From: an uncultured Muribaculaceae bacterium
Lineage (GTDB): Bacteria; Bacteroidota; Bacteroidia; Bacteroidales; Muribaculaceae
DNA length: 15,774 bases
Direction of reading: 5' to 3'
Assembly: GCA_910578665.1 (NCBI GenBank)
Contig: CAJTQU010000033.1
Coordinates: 1 to 15,774, forward strand
Positions 1 through 6,217 of this stretch are shown here, one piece after another. The notes below the pieces were generated by a model, which searched no databases, had not been told where the DNA came from, and saw nothing but the letters and a program-made list of their open reading frames with translations. Both the position numbers and the translations under genes were made by a program. Every line of letters begins with the position of its first letter. Within the stretch, counting starts at the first letter, position 1.

Positions 1-8
1 TCTTATTG

Positions 9-24
9 ATATTCAATTGAATAT
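9..24. repeat. 16-bp perfect palindrome
   Basis: The sequence atattcaattgaatat is fully self-complementary (8-bp arms, no spacer). It lies just left of the terminator hairpin at 54-83. It could be a dimeric regulator site or simply part of the 3' end of a gene outside the window. AT-rich palindromes of this size also arise by chance, so no function is assigned. Confidence 0.3.
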
Positions 25-53
25 GCAAATTTTACCGAACTATTGTATATAGG

Positions 54-90
54 GAGCCGCGCCGTATTGTTATGGCGCGGTTCTGCGTTT
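54..90 (+). terminator. Rho-independent-type terminator of an upstream gene
   Basis: A GC-rich stem pairs ccgcgcc (57-63) with ggcgcgg (74-80) around a 10-nt loop. It extends outward by g56-t81 (wobble), a55-t82 and g54-c83. A T-rich but interrupted stretch (ttctgcgtttt) follows on the plus strand, while the minus-strand side has no U-run. It therefore most likely ends a plus-strand transcript entering from the left of the window. Confidence 0.6.
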
Positions 91-163
91 TCTAAGAGAG
101 CGGATGCCTGGAATGCAAAATGATACAAAATATATGTTGCACAGCATAAATACAGAACATACA

Positions 164-181
164 ATCCTATAATATTAGGAT
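164..181. repeat. Short inverted repeat upstream of the candidate RNA promoter
   Basis: Arms atccta (164-169) and taggat (176-181) flank a 6-nt AT spacer. The element ends 32 nt before the TATATTTG -7 box at 214-221, a position where an operator could sit. No T-run follows, so it does not look like a terminator. The assignment is tentative. Confidence 0.25.
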
Positions 182-213
182 GTTAAATGTGTTTTATAGC
201 AAATTGTCAAAAA

Positions 214-221
214 TATATTTG
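214..221 (+). promoter_or_regulatory. Bacteroidota -7 promoter box (TATATTTG)
   Basis: This is an exact match to the TAnnTTTG -7 element used by the Bacteroidota primary sigma factor. No good TTTG is present at the -33 spacing; the nearest sequence there is a T-rich TTTT at 192-195. A start of transcription near 227-231 would coincide with the base of the first hairpin of the RNA candidate at 228-649, which is the main reason to believe it. Confidence 0.4.
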
Positions 222-227
222 GAAAAA

Positions 228-649
228 TTTGGTGGCTTGAAAATTAGTATGTAATTTTGCCACGTAATCACATGAGAGTGGTTGGCCTCGCAGGGTGTGA
301 TAACGCATGCCTGATATAGAATCGATTTTGATTTATGCCGGAGGCCAAGTTGAATTAAGGGAATAGAGCAGTGTAAGTGTATGCCCGATGCACAACCATC
401 AATATTTGCGTAAAACTAAACTCTATCTTTGAAACTAATACCACGGGAAACTTGGAAAACTGCTATTAATAGACTTGCTATAAGGTTATCGGAGGCGATG
501 TCGATATTGCTTCTTTATCCTGAATAGTATATACTTGGACTAATACCACTGAATACACAATGCAGAGGGTACCTCGTATTGCTCGGCCCTTAATTCCCAC
601 CTCATCAAGAATAAGAAAATCCAGAGAATTCCTCTGGATTTTTTTGTTT
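228..649 (+). ncRNA. Candidate structured RNA or long attenuated leader
   Basis: No convincing protein is encoded in this 420-nt stretch, but it is bracketed by a -7 box (214-221) and a strong intrinsic terminator (618-649). Visible stems are: gtggc 232-236 with gccac 259-263, stacked through aaaatt 240-245 with aatttt 253-258; ttggcctc 282-289 with gaggccaa 341-348; and gaggcgat 492-499 with attgcttc 506-513 (two G-U pairs). The 5' ggtgg (231-235) could pair with ccacc (597-601). Conserved RNase P motifs (GAGGAAAGUCC, ACAGAA) and tmRNA termini or tag codons are absent, so those two RNAs are excluded. It may be a stand-alone sRNA, or a riboswitch/attenuator leader for the small exported proteins that start 80 nt past the terminator. 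The identity is unknown. Confidence 0.45.
618..649 (+). terminator. Strong intrinsic terminator
   Basis: A 9-bp perfect stem pairs aatccagag (618-626) with ctctggatt (632-640), closed by loop aattc. It extends two more A-U pairs outward. The run ttttttt (639-645), then gttt, follows directly. The minus-strand side is also fairly T-rich, so it might work in both directions. It ends the candidate RNA at 228-649 and lies 80 nt before the lipoprotein start. Confidence 0.8.
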
Positions 650-728
650 GCTCCTTTATGTTTTAAGTCCTGATGAACAATCTTTATCTTGCGTTCGTTA
701 TAGACAAATATATTAATTCGATGCTATT

Positions 729-986
729 ATGAAAAAACCGATGTTGTTATGTGTGTTTGCATTATCTATGGTAGTATTTATGGCTGCTTGTTCTAAAAGT
801 GTTGAAAATCAGGATAATGTGGCCGAAACAGAGGTGTCTGTCGGCGAAGTGCTCGAAATGCCGGTCTCTGGTAGTGAAGACACATCTGTAATAGCTGAAA
901 GCCGGGCAGTTGCCGAGGAAGAAACTCCGTTGCAGGCAGACAGCATTAGTAAAGACACATCTAGATGTGCAGTCTCAAATAAATAA
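729..986 (+). CDS. Small acidic lipoprotein, function unknown
   Basis: An 85-residue protein with a clear lipoprotein signal: basic start MKKP, a hydrophobic stretch (residues 5-18) and a lipobox ending MAAC with lipidated Cys21. The mature part (about 65 residues) is acidic and low in complexity, rich in Glu, Val, Ser and Asp, with no recognisable domain. The ATG at 729 is the natural start because the signal peptide begins there. Upstream TATCTTG near 690 is only a partial -7 match. The nearest upstream element is the terminator at 618-649, so expression could depend on read-through or on that weak promoter. I do not recognise the family. The signal peptide is the main support for the gene being real, because the ORF is short and its mature part is featureless. 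Confidence 0.6.
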   Translation: MKKPMLLCVFALSMVVFMAACSKSVENQDNVAETEVSVGEVLEMPVSGSEDTSVIAESRAVAEEETPLQADSISKDTSRCAVSNK

Positions 987-990
987 AGGC

Positions 991-1018
991 AAGAGGTTAT
1001 GAGGGCGGTATAACTCTT
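991..1018 (+). other. Hairpin after the small lipoprotein gene
   Basis: aagag (991-995) and ttat (997-1000), with one bulged G, pair with ataactctt (1010-1018) around a 9-nt loop. It starts four bases after the lipoprotein stop. There is no U-run, so it is not a canonical terminator. It may mark or stabilise the transcript 3' end. Confidence 0.3.
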
Positions 1019-1098
1019 ACCATAGCCGTGCACCTTAGTATACAGTTTTTTGAGCAAAGTTTTTGGCACTTCTCTCTTCTAATGTGGAAAATATTTTG

Positions 1099-1106
1099 TA
1101 ATTTTG
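1099..1106 (+). promoter_or_regulatory. Possible -7 box (TAATTTTG)
   Basis: An exact TAnnTTTG match lying 30 nt before the ATG at 1137. A transcript start near 1112 would leave a leader of about 25 nt. No TTTG sits at the usual 19-nt spacing upstream, so the promoter is incomplete by consensus. Confidence 0.4.
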
Positions 1107-1136
1107 GGGAGTGAAAAGCTGCATCTTGAGTGTAAG

Positions 1137-1469
1137 ATGAAGAATATTTTGTCTAAAATATTGATAGCCAGCGTTATGCTATTTTCTTTTCCAACTGTTG
1201 CATTGGCTGCACACAGTTGGGAGACTGTGCGCATGGAGCGGTTGGGCGAAGGGAAAGTAGTGTCACGCACTTCAGAGATAGAGGTGCGCACACTGCGTGG
1301 AACTATTTTGGTCTATACGTCGCGCCCTACACAGGTCAAGGTATTCAGTATTCTCGGACAACTTGTTTCGCAAGAGTCTCTGCCGGCCGGGGTATCACAG
1401 CTGTCGCTAAATACTCACGGCCTGTTTATTGTCAAGATTGGCGATATGACATGCAAAGTGGCTCTGTAG
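1137..1469 (+). CDS. Small exported protein consisting mainly of a T9SS-like C-terminal domain
   Basis: A 110-residue protein. Residues 1-25 form a typical Sec signal peptide (MKNILSK, then a hydrophobic core, with cleavage near VALA-A). The rest is a beta-rich segment ending in VKVFSILGQLVSQESL, then GLFIVKIGDMTCKVAL. The order (hydrophobic strand, G-Q-L-V, Leu-pro-aliphatic turn, G-x-[YF]-[IV]-V-K-I, short C-terminal strand) resembles the type A C-terminal sorting domain of T9SS cargo. There is almost no passenger domain. An in-frame TTG at 1104 would add 11 residues but would spoil the signal-peptide N-terminus and overlap the -7 box at 1099-1106, so ATG 1137 is preferred. It could instead be an outer-surface accessory protein. 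The specific function is unknown. Confidence 0.65.
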   Translation: MKNILSKILIASVMLFSFPTVALAAHSWETVRMERLGEGKVVSRTSEIEVRTLRGTILVYTSRPTQVKVFSILGQLVSQESLPAGVSQLSLNTHGLFIVKIGDMTCKVAL

Positions 1470-1524
1470 AGCTTTTCATTTTGATCAGGCATATTAAAAA
1501 AATCTGAATACAAAATCTAATCTA

Positions 1525-2553
1525 ATGGAAGAGACAAAAATCGATTGGGCGAACCTGACGTTCTCCTACATGAAGACTGACTGCAACGTACGCTGCACAT
1601 GCAAAGATGGCAAATGGGGCGAAATCGAAGTTTCCGACTCTGAATATGTTCCCATGCACATAGCGGCTTCCTGCCTGCACTATGGCCAGGAAAGTTTTGA
1701 AGGTCTTAAGGCATTCCGCGGTAAAGACGGCAAAATCCGTATTTTCCGTATGGAGGAAAACGCTAAGCGTTTCATCCGCAGTGCCGAGGGTATCAGCATG
1801 CAGCCGATGCCTGTCGAGCTCTTCTGCGAAATGGTGCGTAAGGTTGTGGAACTCAACAAGCGCTTTATTCCCCCTTACGGTACTGGTGCATCGCTCTATA
1901 TTCGTCCTCTCGAAATCGGTATCAGCGCTCGTGTAGGCGTTAAGCCGGCAGACGAATACATGGTTATCATGCTTGTCACCCCCGTAGGTCCCTATTTCAA
2001 AGACGGATTCAAGCCTACAAAAGTATGCCTGAGCCGTGAATATGACCGCGTAGCGCCCAAAGGCACTGGCTCTATCAAAGTCGGCGGAAACTATGCTGCT
2101 TCTCTCGTGGCTGGCGAGAAAGCCCATGAGCTCGGCTATTCAGTAATGCTTTATCTCGATCCCAAAGAGAAGAAATATCTCGATGAATGCGGTGCGGCCA
2201 ACTTCTTCGGTATCAGAGACGGAGCCTATATTACTCCCGGTTCGCCTTCGATACTTCCCTCTATTACCAATATGAGCCTGCGCCAGATTGCCGAAGACCT
2301 CGGCCTGAAAGTGGAGCAGCGTCATATTCCGGTTGAAGAACTGTCTACATTTGAAGAGGTTGGTGCATGCGGCACTGCTGCTGTGATTTCTCCCATTGGC
2401 GAGATAGACGATCTTGATACCGGTGACAAATATACATTCGGCCAGCCCGGTGTGGCAGGTGAAATTTCTACACGCCTCTATAACCAGCTGCGAGGTATAC
2501 AGTATGGTGAGGTGGAGGATGTGCACGGATGGTGTGACATCATAGAAGACTGA
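1525..2553 (+). CDS. ilvE: Branched-chain-amino-acid aminotransferase (class IV PLP enzyme)
   Basis: Transfers the amino group between leucine, isoleucine or valine and 2-oxoglutarate, the last step of branched-chain amino acid synthesis and the first of breakdown; cytosolic and PLP-dependent. The 342-residue length fits the BCAT type II group. Visible hallmarks are LHYGQESFEGLKAFR (51-65), R127-P-L in the substrate-binding region, the PLP lysine K185 in GTGSIKVGGNYAAS, E221 in DECGAANFFG (pyridine-nitrogen contact) and the GACGTAAVISPIG loop (280-292). The ATG at 1525 gives the expected N-terminus. It follows the small exported protein by 55 nt with no clear promoter and ends in its own terminator at 2607-2645, so it is probably a monocistron or the end of a short transcript. 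Neighbouring genes do not belong to the ilv pathway. Confidence 0.95.
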   Translation: MEETKIDWANLTFSYMKTDCNVRCTCKDGKWGEIEVSDSEYVPMHIAASCLHYGQESFEGLKAFRGKDGKIRIFRMEENAKRFIRSAEGISMQPMPVELFCEMVRKVVELNKRFIPPYGTGASLYIRPLEIGISARVGVKPADEYMVIMLVTPVGPYFKDGFKPTKVCLSREYDRVAPKGTGSIKVGGNYAASLVAGEKAHELGYSVMLYLDPKEKKYLDECGAANFFGIRDGAYITPGSPSILPSITNMSLRQIAEDLGLKVEQRHIPVEELSTFEEVGACGTAAVISPIGEIDDLDTGDKYTFGQPGVAGEISTRLYNQLRGIQYGEVEDVHGWCDIIED

Positions 2554-2606
2554 TAACGTTTCCATGATTGGCTTCAGGTCAGTCTTAGATAAATAATTAT
2601 GATAAA

Positions 2607-2645
2607 GGAGCCCATGCCTGATATAGGCTGGGCTCCGAATTTTTA
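2607..2645 (+). terminator. Intrinsic terminator of ilvE
   Basis: Stem ggagccca (2607-2614) pairs with tgggctcc (2629-2636). An inner gcc/ggc helix (2616-2618 with 2626-2628) closes a 7-nt loop. The T-rich tail gaattttta follows. It lies 54 nt after the ilvE stop and just before the HD-domain gene. Confidence 0.8.
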
Positions 2646-2666
2646 ATTTAAAGGACTGCTTAAGAC

Positions 2667-3206
2667 ATGTTGGATGTTGATGCGTTACTGCGTAAATATA
2701 CAGATGGCAACAAAGATTTGTACCATATACTTTGCGGCCATAGCGAGGCGGTGCGAGACAAGGCTCTGAATATAGCTTCGTCGCGAGGTCTTGATGTTGA
2801 TGAGGATTTTGTGTCAGAGGCAGCGATGCTGCATGATATAGGCGTTGGCTTATGTGACGCTCCGGCTATAAGTTGTTTCGGCACCCAGCCTTACATTTGC
2901 CACGGAGTGGCCGGTAGGATGTTGCTTGAATCAGAGGGGTTGCCTCGTCATGCTCTTGTGTGCGAAAGACATACGGGATCTGGAATATCTTTGGCCCAGA
3001 TTGAGACTCAGAATCTTCCGTTGCCGCGAAGAGACATGCTTCCGCTGTCGCTGGAAGAGAAACTGGTGTGCTATGCCGACAAGTTTTATTCCAAAAGCCG
3101 AGACTTGCGTGCAGAAAAACCGGTGGATAAGATAATTGCCCAGATGGCAGCTCACGGCCAGGATGTACTGGAGCGTTTTATGGAGATGCATAATATGTTT
3201 TCATAG
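2667..3206 (+). CDS. HD-domain phosphohydrolase family protein
   Basis: A 179-residue single-domain cytosolic protein with the HD-superfamily metal ligands in order: H25 (GHSEAV), H56-D57 (MLHDIG) and D138 (YADKF). H79 (CHG) and H102 (ERHTG) are extra conserved-type histidines that could support a second metal. This is the architecture of small HDIG proteins with nucleotidase or phosphodiesterase activity. The true substrate cannot be read from the sequence. The N-terminus MLDVDALLRKYTDGNKDLYHIL is compatible with the first helix of the family, which supports the ATG at 2667. It sits between the ilvE terminator and the lptD promoter and looks like a single-gene unit. It is probably conserved in Bacteroidales, but I recognise only the fold. 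Confidence 0.85.
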   Translation: MLDVDALLRKYTDGNKDLYHILCGHSEAVRDKALNIASSRGLDVDEDFVSEAAMLHDIGVGLCDAPAISCFGTQPYICHGVAGRMLLESEGLPRHALVCERHTGSGISLAQIETQNLPLPRRDMLPLSLEEKLVCYADKFYSKSRDLRAEKPVDKIIAQMAAHGQDVLERFMEMHNMFS

Positions 3207-3298
3207 CCCTTATGCCGAGCTTTTCATGTATTGTGTTTTTGAACTGGGACAGGCGTTAAAAAATATGAAAGGGTAAGGTGTATACAAAGAAAATTCTT

Positions 3299-3306
3299 TA
3301 ATTTTG
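3299..3306 (+). promoter_or_regulatory. -7 box for lptD (TAATTTTG)
   Basis: An exact TAnnTTTG match followed by gcag, in the 161-nt gap before lptD. It predicts a transcript start near 3312, about 18 nt before the upstream ORF ATG (3330) and about 56 nt before the lptD GTG (3368). No clear TTTG lies at the -33 position. Confidence 0.5.
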
Positions 3307-3329
3307 CAGTTTGAAACCGTGCGGCGGCC

Positions 3330-3368
3330 ATGTCAGTATGGGTGCCGGTAACGGTTGAAACACAGTAG
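3330..3368 (+). CDS. Possible 12-codon upstream ORF coupled to lptD
   Basis: ATG at 3330 opens a 12-codon frame (MSVWVPVTVETQ) that ends in TAG at 3366-3368. The last G of that stop is the first base of the lptD GTG start (TAGTG). A ribosome finishing this peptide would be placed exactly on the weak lptD start. It follows the -7 box at 3299-3306 by a normal leader length. The peptide has no recognisable motif. Nothing but position supports it. Confidence 0.3.
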   Translation: MSVWVPVTVETQ

Positions 3369-6217
3369 TGAGGCACGTTTTAATCTACATATTCACACTG
3401 ATAGTGCTTTGTTCTGTCGCAGCCGGTTCAGGCACCGGAAGGCAGACAGCCAGACTGGCCCAGGGATCTTCGGTATCCGAACCAGACAGTAACGTCGTAT
3501 CCGCTGTGCAGGATTCAGCAGGATTGCTCGTAGATACCGCTGCTATGGCTTTCGAGCATGCCGTCACTGTTCAGCCGGACTCGCTTCCATCTGACACCTC
3601 CCGTAGTCCTGTCAGTCCGTTTGTACGTGAAAAAGTCGATCTTGACCAGGCAGTGGAGTTTTCTGCTGCCGACTCCCTGGTGTTGATAGGGGATAACCGT
3701 GCCTTTATGTATGGAAACAGTACGGTTAAGTATGGGGAGATAAATTTAAATGCCGGCCGCATAGAAATGGACATGGATTCATCCACGGTGTTTGCGTCTG
3801 CTTCTGTGCCGGATACGGTGCCGTTATCTCGCCCTAATCAGGGGGAGGATGTTGAGGAGGCTGATTATCCGGTGTTTTCCGATGGCTCTGGTGAATATCA
3901 GAGCAAGACCATGCGTTATAACTTTAAGACTGAACGCGGGTATATCACCGATGTAGTGACGGAGCAGGGCGAAGGTTATCTTACCGGGGCTGTCACAAAG
4001 AAAATGGAAGATGGAACGTTTAATCTAGAGGGCGGACGTTATACCACGTGCGACAATCACGAGCATCCTCATTTCTATTTTCAGGTGACAAAGGGCAAGA
4101 TGCGGCCTAAGAAGAATATTGTGACAGGCCCTGTATACATGGTACTGGCAGACGTGCCCCTGCCCCTTGCGCTTCCGTTCGGATTTTTCCCGTTTAGCAA
4201 GAGCTACTCAAGTGGTATTATATTCCCCTCGTTTGGAGAAGATTACAATCGTGGTTTCTATCTGCGTGACGGAGGATATTATTTTGCAATAAATGATAAT
4301 GTCGATCTTGCGCTCAGGGGAGAGATTTACACTAGAGGGTCATGGGGGCTTTCGGCGCGTTCCACATATGCCAAGCGATATCGGTACAGGGGAACTTTTG
4401 ATATTTCTTATCTGACCACTATAACCGGAGACAAGGGCGAACCTGATTATTCCAAGCAGAAGAACTTCCGCCTGGCATGGACCCATGCCCAGGATGCCAA
4501 GGCTAATCCCAATCTGAGTTTTTCAGCATCTGTTAATTTCGCTACGTCGGGTTATACACGCAACGACCTGAATTCATATTATAATAATTCATTTACCGAG
4601 AACACGAAAAGCTCTACGGTAAACCTTACATACCGTTTCCCCCGTAGCAAATGGAGTGTTTCGGCCACGGCCAATATTTCACAACGCACGCAGGATAGTA
4701 CGCTGACGGTGTCTTTCCCGAATTTTAATATCTCTATGTCGCAAGTGGCTCCGTTTAAGCGTAAAAAGGCTGTCGGAGCCGAACGCTGGTATGAGAAAAT
4801 TAAAATTTCATATAACGCTCAATTCCAAAATTCTCTGACCGCTCAACAGGATGTCTTCTTTAAGAAAAATCTGGTGAAAGACTGGCGTAATGCCATGAAG
4901 CACAGTATGCCTGTAACGGCCACATTTTCTATTTTCAAATATCTGAATATTTCACCCTCCCTTACTCTGAACGACAGGATGTATTTCAACAAGGTAAGGC
5001 GGAGCTGGGATTACGATGCAGGCATCGAAATGGCAGATACTACTTATGGTTTCTACAATGTGTTTGATTTTAATGCCGCGCTTTCGTTTGATACCAAGAT
5101 GTATCTTTTCTATCGTCCGATGAAGTTCCTGGGAGACAAGGTGCAGATGGTGCGCCATGTGATTACCCCCACCGTATCGTTCAGCGCCGCCCCTGATTTC
5201 GGAGATCCGTTTTGGGGATATTACAGTTCTTACGAACGTCCGGGTTTTGACGGCCAGCCTACACGGCAGGAATATTCATATTTCCAGGGCAGCCTTTTCG
5301 GTGTGCCGGGACGCGGCAAGCAGGGGGTGCTGACAATGGCTTTGGCCAATAACCTTGAAATGAAAGTCAAGAGCGAGTCAGATTCTACAGGCGTCAAGAA
5401 GATTTCCTTGATTGAGAATTTCACAGTTAGACAAAGTTATAACTTTGCTGCCGACTCCTTGAATTGGAGTGATATAGAAACCTCTATATTGCTGAGGCTT
5501 ACGAGCAATTTTAATCTGAATCTGAGTGCTACGTGGGATCCGTACCTTTATGGCCTGAATGAGGCCGGAAGTCCGGTACGTATAAATAAGACACGACTGG
5601 CCGCCGGAAAGGGTTGGGGACGCTTGTCGCGTACGGGCACATCATTTTCGTATACGCTTAATCAGGATACATTCAGACGTAAGAAGAAATCATCTAATGG
5701 AAGTGACAGTAATGGAGATTTGACGGATCCGAATGATACAGATACGGATGAAGAAGGGCAGCAATACTCTTCGTTTGCAGAGCAGGCTGCGGCTACCCGA
5801 AAGAAAAACTCCAAGAATAATGATACTGAGACGGATACCGACGGATATGAACCGTGGACATTCCCGTGGTCGCTCTCCTTTAACTATTCGCTGTCTTACG
5901 GTTACGGAGCTTTCAACTACGATAAGATGGAGTATGACGGCAAGTGGACCCAGAATCTGTCGTTATCCGGCAATGTCCGTCCGACACCTAATTGGAATTT
6001 CTCATTTTCAGCTTCTTATAATTTTGATCTGCATAAGATAGCATACATGAACTGTTCCGTGTCGCGAGACTTACATTGTTTTACGCTGACAGCTTCGTTT
6101 GTACCAGTGGGGCCGTATAAGAGTTACAATTTCCGAATTGCTGTTAAGAGCAGTCTGCTTAAGGATCTTAAGTATGACAAGCGCTCCTCGGCATCCAATG
6201 GCGTGACTTGGTATTAA
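3368..6217 (+). CDS. lptD: LPS-assembly outer-membrane protein LptD (OstA-like)
   Basis: LptD is the outer-membrane barrel that inserts lipopolysaccharide into the outer leaflet. Here residues 1-20 form a Sec signal peptide (basic start, hydrophobic core). A low-complexity linker follows to about 95. An OstA/LptA-like beta-jellyroll lies at about 100-290, with GEINLNAGRIEMD near 123-135 and TTCDNHEHPHFYF near 226-238. Many amphipathic strands typical of a barrel run to residue 949. Cysteines C228, C896 and C904 are candidates for the oxidative pairing seen in LptD, though the spacing differs from E. coli. A hydrophilic Asp/Thr/Ser/Lys-rich insert spans about 770-830, probably an extracellular or periplasmic loop. 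GTG 3368 is forced as the start: an in-frame TGA lies at 3356-3358 and no ATG lies between. The stop overlaps the convergent gene's stop. The family call is firm; the exact LptD function is inferred from Bacteroidota homologues. Confidence 0.88.
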   Translation: MRHVLIYIFTLIVLCSVAAGSGTGRQTARLAQGSSVSEPDSNVVSAVQDSAGLLVDTAAMAFEHAVTVQPDSLPSDTSRSPVSPFVREKVDLDQAVEFSAADSLVLIGDNRAFMYGNSTVKYGEINLNAGRIEMDMDSSTVFASASVPDTVPLSRPNQGEDVEEADYPVFSDGSGEYQSKTMRYNFKTERGYITDVVTEQGEGYLTGAVTKKMEDGTFNLEGGRYTTCDNHEHPHFYFQVTKGKMRPKKNIVTGPVYMVLADVPLPLALPFGFFPFSKSYSSGIIFPSFGEDYNRGFYLRDGGYYFAINDNVDLALRGEIYTRGSWGLSARSTYAKRYRYRGTFDISYLTTITGDKGEPDYSKQKNFRLAWTHAQDAKANPNLSFSASVNFATSGYTRNDLNSYYNNSFTENTKSSTVNLTYRFPRSKWSVSATANISQRTQDSTLTVSFPNFNISMSQVAPFKRKKAVGAERWYEKIKISYNAQFQNSLTAQQDVFFKKNLVKDWRNAMKHSMPVTATFSIFKYLNISPSLTLNDRMYFNKVRRSWDYDAGIEMADTTYGFYNVFDFNAALSFDTKMYLFYRPMKFLGDKVQMVRHVITPTVSFSAAPDFGDPFWGYYSSYERPGFDGQPTRQEYSYFQGSLFGVPGRGKQGVLTMALANNLEMKVKSESDSTGVKKISLIENFTVRQSYNFAADSLNWSDIETSILLRLTSNFNLNLSATWDPYLYGLNEAGSPVRINKTRLAAGKGWGRLSRTGTSFSYTLNQDTFRRKKKSSNGSDSNGDLTDPNDTDTDEEGQQYSSFAEQAAATRKKNSKNNDTETDTDGYEPWTFPWSLSFNYSLSYGYGAFNYDKMEYDGKWTQNLSLSGNVRPTPNWNFSFSASYNFDLHKIAYMNCSVSRDLHCFTLTASFVPVGPYKSYNFRIAVKSSLLKDLKYDKRSSASNGVTWY

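Noticed and set aside
306..319. 14-nt sequence catgcctgatatag shared with 2613-2626 in the ilvE terminator
   Set aside because: One such 14-mer match is about what chance gives in a window of this size, and the two contexts are unrelated.
268..366. Two tiny ATG frames (15 and 19 codons) within the RNA candidate
   Set aside because: They overlap predicted helices, have no signal peptide or repeated regulatory codons, and are too short to support.
228..649. RNase P RNA, tmRNA or group II intron in the gene-free region
   Set aside because: The universal RNase P core motifs, tmRNA ends and tag-encoding frame, and a domain V hairpin were looked for and not found.
1522..2127. 201-codon open frame on the minus strand opposite ilvE
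   Set aside because: It lies wholly inside a well-supported aminotransferase gene, has no recognisable motif, and its length is explained by codon bias of the real strand.
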